Part shown: piece by piece, positions 8,151-14,319 of the stretch
How the letters are laid out: each line of letters starts with the position of its first letter
Position numbering within the stretch: the stretch's first letter is position 1
From: Lachnospiraceae bacterium
GTDB lineage: Bacteria > Bacillota > Clostridia > Lachnospirales > Lachnospiraceae
Assembly (NCBI GenBank): GCA_017380975.1
Contig: JAFOCX010000009.1
Location: 1-20,722, forward strand
DNA length: 20,722 bases
Direction: 5' to 3'
Program-made: the position numbers and the translations under genes
The notes under the pieces: generated by a model
What the model was told of the DNA's origin: nothing
The model's database searches: none
What the model saw: only the letters and a program-made list of their open reading frames with translations

Positions 8151-9269
8151 ATGGAATACGGCGGAACGGGAAAATCAAAAGGAAATAAAAAGTCCGAAAT
8201 TGTCCGATATATATTTAAGAATGACAATGCGTCGAAGACAGAACTGACCAAAGCTCTTGGACTTAGTATGCCTACGATTTTGCAGAATACAAAAGAGCTG
8301 ATCGAACAGGGATTTCTTGTAGAGGTTGGAGAGTATAAATCCACAGGAGGCCGCCGTGCCAAATCTTTGGCGGTCAACGGAAGGATGGGATATTCTGTAG
8401 GTCTGGATGTTACACCGACGCATATTTCTTATGTTCTGCTCGATCTGGCCGGAACGGTTTTGAGACATGGAAGAACAAAACGTGCATTTGAAAACTCGAA
8501 CAATTATTATCAGGCATTGATTGACGATGTTGAGAGGTTTTTAGAGGCATCGAGAGTGGATCGAGAACTGATCCTTGGAATCGGTGTGGCCCTTCCGGGA
8601 AATATCAATGCGGAAGATAAGATCCTGATCAAGTCACATGCTTTGGATTTGGAAGGAATTAACCTGAAAACGGTAGATGGATTTATTCCATATCCGGTTT
8701 TCTTTGAAAATGATGCGAACGCGGCAATGATTGCAGAGAGAGAAAGCATCGGAGCAGATGCGATCTATCTGTTTCTGGGCAGTACGGTAGGAAGTGCACT
8801 GAAGGCGGATAATATAGTTCACCGTGGAAAGAACAGAAAAGCCGGTGAAGTAGGCCATGTGATCCTGGTTCCGGGCGGACGTCCATGCTATTGCGGAAAG
8901 AACGGATGTGTAGACTCTTATTGTTCCGTACAGGCACTGGAAAAGGAAAGCGGTATGCCTCTGGACGAATTTATGTGCCTCGTTGAGAAGAAGGATCCGT
9001 CCGTTATGAAAATCTGGGATGCATATCTTGATTATCTGGCAATTACAATTTCCAATCTGCGTATGATCCATGATACGGAACTGATTCTGGGCGGTGATAT
9101 GGGAGAGTATTTGGAAAATTATATGATGGAGCTTGGTGCCCGCATCAGAGAGTATAACAAATTCGATTCCGACTCCAGATATTTGAAGATCAGCCGATAT
9201 AAAAAGGAAAGCGCAGCGATTGGAGTTGCTCTCCATTTTGTGTACGAATGTTTTGACAATATATATTAA
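8151..9269 (+). CDS. ROK-family transcriptional regulator
   Basis: This encodes 372 residues. The N-terminus (about 12-75) is a winged helix-turn-helix (SKTELTKALGLSMPTILQNTKELIEQGFL, in pieces) with the basic wing STGGRRAK. The rest is a ROK sugar-kinase-like fold: ENDANAA (186-192), EVGH (E233, H236) and the zinc-binding CYCGKNGC (C246, C248, C253). The first ATP-binding loop, usually DxGGT, reads DVTPTHI, so kinase activity is unlikely and a DNA-binding repressor responding to a sugar is expected. The ribosome site is weak (AAGG, well upstream of the ATG), so the start is less certain than for neighbours. It is divergent from the HAD gene and ends in its own terminator. The effector sugar cannot be told, since no sugar operon adjoins it. 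Confidence 0.9.
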   Translation: MEYGGTGKSKGNKKSEIVRYIFKNDNASKTELTKALGLSMPTILQNTKELIEQGFLVEVGEYKSTGGRRAKSLAVNGRMGYSVGLDVTPTHISYVLLDLAGTVLRHGRTKRAFENSNNYYQALIDDVERFLEASRVDRELILGIGVALPGNINAEDKILIKSHALDLEGINLKTVDGFIPYPVFFENDANAAMIAERESIGADAIYLFLGSTVGSALKADNIVHRGKNRKAGEVGHVILVPGGRPCYCGKNGCVDSYCSVQALEKESGMPLDEFMCLVEKKDPSVMKIWDAYLDYLAITISNLRMIHDTELILGGDMGEYLENYMMELGARIREYNKFDSDSRYLKISRYKKESAAIGVALHFVYECFDNIY

Positions 9270-9274
9270 GAAAG

Positions 9275-9308
9275 AAGACCGAATTCCAAAACGAGGGATT
9301 CGGTCTTT
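9275..9308 (+). terminator. Terminator after the ROK gene
   Basis: AAGACCGAAT (9275-9284) pairs perfectly with ATTCGGTCTT (9298-9307) just after the ROK stop codon. The U tract is short and interrupted, so efficiency may be moderate. Confidence 0.7.
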
Positions 9309-9370
9309 GCTATATTATATTAAGTAGAAGTATAGTATTTGCTAAAAAAGAAAAAAATTAAAGTAGATTG

Positions 9371-9399
9371 TTGACAAGAAAAATAGAATATGCTATATT
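9371..9399 (+). promoter_or_regulatory. Consensus sigma-A promoter of an orphan RNA
   Basis: A perfect -35, TTGACA (9371-9376), is followed by a 17-base spacer and TATATT (9394-9399) with an extended -10 TG (9391-9392). The predicted start is near 9406. No protein gene follows on the plus strand: the next gene, from 9584, runs the other way. This is the best-matching promoter in the stretch and is the main reason to call an RNA gene here. Confidence 0.8.
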
Positions 9400-9405
9400 T
9401 GAGCA

Positions 9406-9586
9406 CGTTGCGTCTTTTGTAAAGTGATTTATAAAAGATGTCCTCAAAGTCTAGCTGCCGGATATCTCTATGTCCCCATTCCCCCATACCTCCCTGTATC
9501 GTTGTGGGGGCGGCATTGTCTGCAATTTAATAATACGATATCCGGCAAAAAGCCCCTGGGAACCATACCATTCCCGAGGGCTTTTA
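9406..9586 (+). ncRNA. Candidate structured small RNA with C-rich loop, about 180 nt
   Basis: The RNA has a promoter and a terminator but no plausible reading frame with a ribosome site. In order, it shows a 5' hairpin of 13 continuous pairs (9411-9423 with 9428-9440, two of them G-U) capped by GTGA, a GNRA tetraloop; an 11-bp perfect stem, TGCCGGATATC (9456-9466) with GATATCCGGCA (9537-9547); and inside that stem a hairpin with CCCCC (9481-9485) against GGGGG (9506-9510), then ATAC/GTAT presenting a CTCCCT loop (9490-9495). A small ATTG/CAAT hairpin (9515-9526) and a terminator hairpin at the 3' end follow. The C-rich loop is complementary to purine-rich ribosome sites, as in several Gram-positive regulatory RNAs. 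I do not recognise 6S, SRP, RNase P, tmRNA or a known riboswitch core. The 3' end overlaps the end of the opposing regulator gene by a few bases. Confidence 0.65.
9548..9586. terminator. Shared terminator of the small RNA and the DtxR-type gene
   Basis: AAAAGCCC (9548-9555) plus GGGAA (9558-9562) pair with TTCCC (9571-9575) plus GGGCTTTT (9578-9585), interrupted by one mismatch and one wobble. It ends in T on both strands. It terminates the plus-strand RNA, and on the minus strand it directly follows and overlaps the stop codon of the regulator. Confidence 0.85.
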
Positions 9587-9958
9587 CTTATGCATCGGCT
9601 GTTCAATATGTTTTTTGATCGCATCGAAACTTTCTTTGCTGATCACATGCTCAAGGCGGCAGGCATCTTCGGATGCAATGACCGGATCAACGCCTAAGCG
9701 GATCAACATCTGTGAAAGGACTCTATGGCGTTCTAAAATAGTTTCGGCAATGTTCAATCCGGATTCGGTCAGGGTAATATGTCCTGCCGGATCAACCTGA
9801 ATGTGACCGCTGACACGAAGGTTTTTCATGGCAACGCTGACACTCGGTTTGGAAAAACTAAGTTCATTGGCGATGTCGATAGAACGTACGTAAGATTGCT
9901 TTTTGCTCAGCAATAAAATGGTCTCTAAATAGTTTTCTGCAGATTCGTGGATTTTCAA
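9584..9958 (-). CDS. DtxR/MntR-family metal-dependent regulator (TTG start)
   Basis: This encodes 124 residues. The start is a TTG at 9956-9958 with GGAGG 8 bases before it, giving MKIHESAENYLETILLL, the usual start of this family. Upstream in-frame ATGs fall inside the promoter. Residues 1-60 form the winged helix-turn-helix (SIDIANELSFSKPSVSVAMKNL). The rest is the dimerisation and metal domain with H78, C100, E103 and H104 (DACRLEHVIS). Such proteins repress manganese or iron uptake genes when metal is bound. There is no C-terminal SH3 or FeoA domain, so it is MntR-like in size, but the Cys at the metal site is the DtxR/IdeR type, while the first-helix ligand position is Asn (N9). No metal transporter adjoins it. 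Confidence 0.87.
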   Translation of the reverse strand: MKIHESAENYLETILLLSKKQSYVRSIDIANELSFSKPSVSVAMKNLRVSGHIQVDPAGHITLTESGLNIAETILERHRVLSQMLIRLGVDPVIASEDACRLEHVISKESFDAIKKHIEQPMHK

Positions 9959-9984
9959 GTACAACCCCTCCAGCTTGTAATTTA

Positions 9985-10007
9985 TTCCAATCATTATATC
10001 ATAGGAA
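9985..10007. promoter_or_regulatory. Imperfect palindrome over the -10 of the DtxR-type gene
   Basis: The 23-base stretch is symmetric at 8 of 11 positions: TTCC (9985-9988) faces GGAA (10004-10007), with AT/AT pairs inside. It is centred on the -10 box, a typical site for self-repression by this regulator class. It is AT-rich, so part of the symmetry may be chance. Confidence 0.4.
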
Positions 10008-10021
10008 GGTCTGGCGGTCAA
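9993..10021 (-). promoter_or_regulatory. Promoter of the DtxR-type regulator
   Basis: On the minus strand, TTGACC (10016-10021) and a perfect TATAAT (9993-9998) are separated by 17 bases. The predicted start is near 9986, leaving a leader of about 28 bases to the TTG start codon. Confidence 0.78.
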
Positions 10022-10046
10022 ATTATATTATATAGAAGAAACACCG

Positions 10047-11357
10047 TTAGAAAAATGTCTGAATGAACCTCTGTTTATTGAAACGGTATTGCCTTGTCGG
10101 ACGTCCTTTTCCTTCTTGTTTTTGTGGTGCAATTTCTTCTATTAAATTAGAATCCAGCAGCTGCTGTAAAATACGGTTGCAGCTTCGGCTGGTAATATTG
10201 AGCCACTGGGACAGGGAGGCTGCAGTCATAACCGTATCTTTATCCATCTGGAACAGTCCGACGATCTTCAGCAAGTTGCTCTCGTTGATGCCGTTGGCCT
10301 GAGAGTAAGCGAGGGCTTTGGTGTTGGAATAGCTGTAGTTCAGTGTTCTTGTCAGAGAGAGGGGACCTGTCAGTGTGCTTTCCTCACCATGAATGATAAA
10401 TCCGTCATTCTTTCCGTATTTCACAGATTCCTGCAGTGCCAGTTCTGCCTGATAGTGGCTTTCGCCCAGGGACTTGCCAAATCCTGCGCCAAGTCGGAAT
10501 TCCAGCTCGCCGGTCTCATCCAGGAAAGTGATCAGATCCTGAATACGTTCGAAACTGGTCTTGTAAAGATCACTGTCCAGCGAAAGTTCAAAGCGATGCG
10601 CTGCTGTATGAAGCGCAAAATCATATTGGAATTCTTTGCGAAAATCCAGCAGGTATTTGTGGAGTGTGATGTCCAGCAGTTCACGGTCCTGTGTAGAAAT
10701 ATATTCCGGATAGATCAGTTTGATCAGGATAACCAGTTTGCCGGCCTGATTTTTCTGTTTCAGGCGGATCGCGTCGATCGCGTGCCTGATAGAGTCGCGA
10801 ATCGTCTCTGCGTCCGGGATGAAATAAATATAAGGGATCTTTAATTTGTTTAAGACATCCAGCTGATTGGTCGTGCGGGTCAGGATCATGTCGATCTTTC
10901 CGGCGTTCCAGAGTTCTTCTGCCCGTTCTTTCAGTGTTTCATAGTTGTAGATCGGATTTTCAAACAGGTACGGCATGTAATTCGGACTCAGATACTTCTT
11001 TAAATTCATGAAGTCATTGACCGGACTTAAGAAGTCGATATAAATTCTGGAGAGCGGGATGTGCGGGTAGCGGACAACAAAGTTTAACAGGATCGATAAA
11101 ATATCTTTCTCAGAATAGGAGATAAAGCTGCACGGAACCTGAATATTATCAATATGTGTCAGCATATAGGAATATCCGAGCTCTCCGGAGAAGAAAATCA
11201 CATCGCTGGAGTCTTTGCACTGCTCATATATGTCTTTAATTTCTTCTAATTGTTTGTATACATAGTTTGTGAAGGTACATCCGAAGTCCTGATGCTCCAG
11301 GGCACTGACAATGGCATCCATGGATTTACGAGGACTGATAATACTGACTTTGATCAT
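10047..11357 (-). CDS. Unfamiliar three-part transcriptional regulator, divergent from gdhA
   Basis: This encodes 436 residues; I do not recognise a named family. Residues 1 to about 190 look like an alpha/beta sensor (MIKVSIISP, DVIFFSGELGYSYM, KIDMILTRT), somewhat like PrpR N-terminal domains. Residues about 205-345 resemble a degenerate GGDEF/CdaR-type fold (FRLGAGFGKSLGESHYQAELALQES), without a GGDEF active site. Residues about 365-436 form a winged helix-turn-helix (TAASLSQWLNITSRSCNRILQQLLDSNLI) with a basic wing (GKGRPTRQYRF). No membrane segment is seen, so it is probably a cytoplasmic sensor-regulator. AAAGGAG lies about 11 bases before the ATG, slightly far. It shares an overlapping divergent promoter region with gdhA, so gdhA is the natural first target to suspect. 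Confidence 0.75.
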   Translation of the reverse strand: MIKVSIISPRKSMDAIVSALEHQDFGCTFTNYVYKQLEEIKDIYEQCKDSSDVIFFSGELGYSYMLTHIDNIQVPCSFISYSEKDILSILLNFVVRYPHIPLSRIYIDFLSPVNDFMNLKKYLSPNYMPYLFENPIYNYETLKERAEELWNAGKIDMILTRTTNQLDVLNKLKIPYIYFIPDAETIRDSIRHAIDAIRLKQKNQAGKLVILIKLIYPEYISTQDRELLDITLHKYLLDFRKEFQYDFALHTAAHRFELSLDSDLYKTSFERIQDLITFLDETGELEFRLGAGFGKSLGESHYQAELALQESVKYGKNDGFIIHGEESTLTGPLSLTRTLNYSYSNTKALAYSQANGINESNLLKIVGLFQMDKDTVMTAASLSQWLNITSRSCNRILQQLLDSNLIEEIAPQKQEGKGRPTRQYRFNKQRFIQTFF

Positions 11358-11431
11358 ACGGGAAGCTGCTCCTTTCAGACAATAACGGGTCTTTTAATGA
11401 CAAGCGTGTCGATAAATCGTATCCCACCAGA

Positions 11432-11460
11432 ATCGTACCATAGAATGTTGACAAAGTCAA
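11432..11460 (-). promoter_or_regulatory. Promoter of the divergent regulator
   Basis: On the minus strand, TTGACT (11455-11460) and TACGAT (11432-11437) are separated by 17 bases. Its -35 region overlaps the interval of the gdhA promoter: the shared 13 bases (TTGAC, AAA, GTCAA; 11448-11460) form a dyad. Confidence 0.65.
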
Positions 11461-11476
11461 AAGGCTATGTTAAAAT
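11448..11476 (+). promoter_or_regulatory. Strong gdhA promoter
   Basis: A perfect -35, TTGACA (11448-11453), has a 17-base spacer and TAAAAT (11471-11476) with an extended -10 TG (11468-11469). The predicted start is near 11483, which leaves a leader of about 320 bases before gdhA. Confidence 0.8.
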
Positions 11477-11482
11477 GAAACC

Positions 11483-11802
11483 AATAAAAGACGCGAAATA
11501 CATGAGTCTTAATATAAAAGGGGTTCAAAACGAAGCCTTTCCGGATAGGGAAACGGAAGGGATTTTCGCATGAGCATCGGTGAATGTACCTTTTTCTAGA
11601 TGAAAAGTGTACAAATACATATTTATTTAAACAATATGTACAAAAGAAAATACTTTGCCGTCAACAACCTGCCTTTTATGGATCTTATTTTGAGACACTG
11701 AGTTTCAATAAAAGACCCAGAACCGTATTTTAAGTCTCTTATTGGTGCGAGTGACGCACAGGGGTGAATAAATAACCAATTTTTTAAGGAGGTATTTGCG
11801 AA
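11483..11802 (+). promoter_or_regulatory. Long structured gdhA leader, candidate riboswitch/attenuator
   Basis: This stretch holds no gene. Successive hairpins are visible: AAGAC/GTCTT (11488-11492, 11506-11510); AAAGG/CCTTT with TTC/GAA (11517-11540); an 11-bp stem with one bulge (11585-11595 with 11602-11613); and a perfect 8-bp stem, TACATATT (11616-11623) with AATATGTA (11633-11640). Near the 3' end, CAATAAAAGAC (11706-11716) can pair at 10 of 11 positions with GTCTCTTATTG (11734-11744). The same ATTG can instead join ATTGGT (11741-11746) pairing with ACCAAT (11775-11780), followed by six T (11780-11785). The CCAATAAAAGAC at 11481-11492 offers a third partner for the same strand. The gdhA ribosome site (AAGGAGG, 11786-11792) follows directly. 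No T-box or glutamine-riboswitch core was recognised. Confidence 0.55.
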
Positions 11803-13155
11803 ATGAGCAAGTATATCGAGAGAGTATTAGCTGAAGTTAGAGAGAAAAACGCACACGAGCCGGAGTTCCTTCAGACTGTAGAAGAAGTTTTAGAGTCTTT
11901 AGCACCGATCGTTGATGCACATCCGGAGTATGAGAAAGTTGCTCTTCTTGAGAGAATGGTAGAGCCGGAGAGAACAATCGAGTTCCGCGTTCCGTGGGTA
12001 GATGACAATGGTCAGGCTCATGTTAACCGTGGTTACCGTGTACAGTTCAACGGCGCTATTGGACCGTACAAGGGCGGCTTACGTTTCGCTCCGAACGTTA
12101 ACCTTTCCATCATGAAATTCTTAGGCTTCGAGCAGACATTCAAAAACTCCTTAACAACACTCCCGATGGGTGGTGCTAAGGGTGGTTCCGACTTCGATCC
12201 GAACGGTAAGTCCGATGCAGAAGTTATGAGATTCTGCCAGAGCTTCATGACAGAGTTATACCGTCACATCGGTCCGGACGTTGACGTTCCGGCTGGTGAC
12301 CTTGGCGTAGGCGCTCGTGAGATCGGTTACATGTATGGTCAGTACAGAAAACTTAAAGCAGCATTCGAGAACGGCGTTATCACAGGTAAGGGTATGTCCT
12401 TCGGTGGTTCCTTAATCCGTCCGGAAGCTACAGGTTTCGGTGCTGTATACTATGTAGAAGCAGTTATGAAACATGAGAACGACACAATCGAAGGCAAGAC
12501 AGTTGCTGTATCCGGTTTCGGTAACGTAGCTTGGGGTATCGTAACAAAACTTGCTGAGTTAGGCGCTAAAGCAGTTACATTATCCGGTCCGGATGGATAC
12601 ATCTACGATCCGGAAGGTATCACAACAAAAGAGAAGATCGACTACATGCTCGAGATGAGAGCTTCTGGTAGAAACCGCGTTCAGGACTATGCTGACAAGT
12701 TTGGCGTAGAGTTCTTCCCGGGCCAGAAACCGTTCGGTCAGAAAGTTGATATCGTTATGCCGGCAGCTATGCAGAACGACGTTCGTATGGGCGAGGCTGA
12801 GCAGATCGTTGCTAACGGTACTAAGTACTACATCGAAGTTGCTAACATGCCGACAACAAACGACGCTCTTAAGTTCTTAATGAGCCAGCCGAACATGGTA
12901 GTTGCTCCGTCCAAGGCTGTTAACGCAGGTGGCGTTCTTGTATCCGGTCTTGAGATGTCCCAGAACTCCATGAGATACTCCTGGACAGCTGAAGAAGTTG
13001 ATGAGAAACTTCACAGAATCATGACAGGTATCCATGACACATCCGCAGCTACAGCTGAGAAGTATGGCTTAGGCTACAACCTCGTTGCTGGTGCTAACCT
13101 TGCTGGTTTCCAGAAGGTTGCTGACGCTATGATGGCTCAGGGTATCGCTTGGTAA
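11803..13155 (+). CDS. gdhA: Glutamate dehydrogenase, NAD-type (hexameric)
   Basis: This encodes 450 residues, start ATG 11803, with AAGGAGG 10 bases upstream. It catalyses reversible oxidative deamination of glutamate to 2-oxoglutarate and ammonia in the cytoplasm. The residues known from the Clostridium symbiosum enzyme are present one position later: K90 (GPYKGG), K114, catalytic K126 (GGAKGG) and D166 (PAGDLG). The dinucleotide fold is SGFGNVAWG. F239 and P263 (LSGPDG) match the residues linked to NAD rather than NADP preference in that enzyme, so a catabolic, glutamate-fermenting role is likely. Codon choice (GTT, GCT, CCG, AAC) suggests high expression. It is a single-gene unit with a strong promoter, a long leader and a strong terminator, and is divergent from an unfamiliar regulator. 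Confidence 0.95.
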   Translation: MSKYIERVLAEVREKNAHEPEFLQTVEEVLESLAPIVDAHPEYEKVALLERMVEPERTIEFRVPWVDDNGQAHVNRGYRVQFNGAIGPYKGGLRFAPNVNLSIMKFLGFEQTFKNSLTTLPMGGAKGGSDFDPNGKSDAEVMRFCQSFMTELYRHIGPDVDVPAGDLGVGAREIGYMYGQYRKLKAAFENGVITGKGMSFGGSLIRPEATGFGAVYYVEAVMKHENDTIEGKTVAVSGFGNVAWGIVTKLAELGAKAVTLSGPDGYIYDPEGITTKEKIDYMLEMRASGRNRVQDYADKFGVEFFPGQKPFGQKVDIVMPAAMQNDVRMGEAEQIVANGTKYYIEVANMPTTNDALKFLMSQPNMVVAPSKAVNAGGVLVSGLEMSQNSMRYSWTAEEVDEKLHRIMTGIHDTSAATAEKYGLGYNLVAGANLAGFQKVADAMMAQGIAW

Positions 13156-13198
13156 TTTGATTATCAGCTAAAACTGAATAAAACCAAAAGTTTTTAAG

Positions 13199-13238
13199 GG
13201 TGTTGTGGGTGATTTCACCCACAACACCTTATTTTTTA
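13199..13238 (+). terminator. Strong terminator after gdhA
   Basis: GGTGTTGTGGGTGA (13199-13212) is an exact complement of TCACCCACAACACC (13215-13228), with a very tight loop, and a run of T begins at 13232. It isolates gdhA from the dehydrogenase gene. Confidence 0.93.
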
Positions 13239-13304
13239 CACGAAGAATTTAGTGAATTAAAGCATCAACACCTTTAGTTCGCATTACAGGAAGGAAGTTT
13301 TCCG

Positions 13305-14273
13305 ATGGCATTTACCGTATTTTACACAGTACAGATCAACGATGCGGCGACAAAGATTTTTGAAGCGGCAGGCGGAAAGGCTGTACTGACCGATCATTTT
13401 TTCGATGAGGCCGGATATATTGAAGAATTAAAGGCTTTAAAGCCGGAAGCGATCTTATGTCGTACAGAGCCGATCACGGCAGCGATGATGGATGCTGCAG
13501 GTCCAAACCTGAAAGTAATCGCAAAGCAGGGTGCAGGTCTTGACAATATTGATGTGGAAGCTGCAACTGCAAGAAAGATCCCGGTTGTGTATGCGCCGGG
13601 TCAGAATGCGCAGTCCGTGGCAGAGCAGGCAGTATTTTTAATGCTTGCATGTGCCCGTCGTTTTAATTACGTGGACAGACAGTTCCGTGCAGGAAATTAT
13701 AAGATCCGTTTCAGCCTGGACAATACCTTTGAGTTAAAGGGTAAGACCCTTGGTCTGCTCGGCTGCGGAAGAATTGGCCAGCTGTTGGCAGGTATCGCGA
13801 AAAACGGTTTTGGTATGAATGTAATCGGATATGATCCGTTCCTGAAGCAGGAACAGATCGGTGACTTGATCACTTTGATCCCGGAACAGGAAGAGATTTT
13901 CAAGCAGGCTGATTTTGTAAGCATCCATACTCCGCTTCTTCCGTCTACTTACCACAGTGTAGGCATGAAGCAGCTGAAGATGATGAAACCGACGGCGTCC
14001 CTGATCAACGCAAGCCGTGGTGAAGTGGTTCATGAAGAAGAACTGATCCAGGCGATGAAGGAAGGCGTGATCGCGTGCGCAGGTCTGGATGTAACAGAGA
14101 AAGAACCGTTACCGTTAGACAGTCCGTTATATGAGCTGGATAACGTGATCTTGACACCGCATACTGCAGCGTCTACCGAGCAGTCGATCATTCGCTGCTG
14201 TGAGACAGCTGCCAATGATATCATGGCGGTTCTGGAGGGCAGAGCTCCGAAATATCAGTTTAACAAGTTTTAA
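13305..14273 (+). CDS. D-isomer-specific 2-hydroxyacid dehydrogenase
   Basis: This encodes 322 residues, start ATG 13305, with an AGGAAGGAAG ribosome site. The family oxidises D-2-hydroxyacids or reduces 2-oxoacids with NAD(H). The Rossmann motif is GLLGCGRIG (150-158). An Asp at the end of the next strand (D177, GYDPF) favours NAD. The catalytic triad is R238 (NASRGE), E267 (DVTEKE) and H286 (TPHTAAS). Length and layout match SerA-like and hydroxypyruvate-reductase-like members without an ACT domain. Substrate is not readable. Its place between gdhA and two amide or peptide hydrolases makes a 2-oxoacid derived from an amino acid plausible. No clear promoter is seen before it. The M20 gene follows after 46 bases with no terminator, so these two probably form an operon. 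Confidence 0.9.
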   Translation: MAFTVFYTVQINDAATKIFEAAGGKAVLTDHFFDEAGYIEELKALKPEAILCRTEPITAAMMDAAGPNLKVIAKQGAGLDNIDVEAATARKIPVVYAPGQNAQSVAEQAVFLMLACARRFNYVDRQFRAGNYKIRFSLDNTFELKGKTLGLLGCGRIGQLLAGIAKNGFGMNVIGYDPFLKQEQIGDLITLIPEQEEIFKQADFVSIHTPLLPSTYHSVGMKQLKMMKPTASLINASRGEVVHEEELIQAMKEGVIACAGLDVTEKEPLPLDSPLYELDNVILTPHTAASTEQSIIRCCETAANDIMAVLEGRAPKYQFNKF

Positions 14274-14319
14274 ATTTGTTCTTTCACAGGGAGAGAACCA
14301 TGATTTATAGGAGGACATT

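Noticed and set aside
9406..9586. 6S RNA, SRP RNA or a metal riboswitch for the neighbouring regulator
   Set aside because: There is no single long bulged hairpin of the 6S type and no SRP GGAAGGAAGCAGCC-type core. The DtxR-type gene is on the opposite strand, so the RNA cannot be its leader.
9424..9697. Small proteins (64 and 75 codons) encoded in the small RNA region
   Set aside because: Neither start has a ribosome site, both frames run into the opposing regulator gene, and the bases are explained by exact stems instead.
9584..10021. ATG starts at 10021 or just below it for the DtxR-type regulator
   Set aside because: They fall within the -35 and -10 elements. The TTG at 9958 has a good GGAGG and gives the family's normal N-terminus.
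11250..11573. 107-codon plus-strand frame across the gdhA promoter
   Set aside because: It starts inside the opposing regulator gene, runs through both promoters, and has no ribosome site or recognisable motif.
11483..11802. T-box or glutamine riboswitch in the gdhA leader
   Set aside because: The conserved T-box core (AGGGTGGNACCGCG) is absent, and I could not find the conserved glnA-RNA core. gdhA is also not an amino-acid biosynthesis or tRNA-ligase gene.
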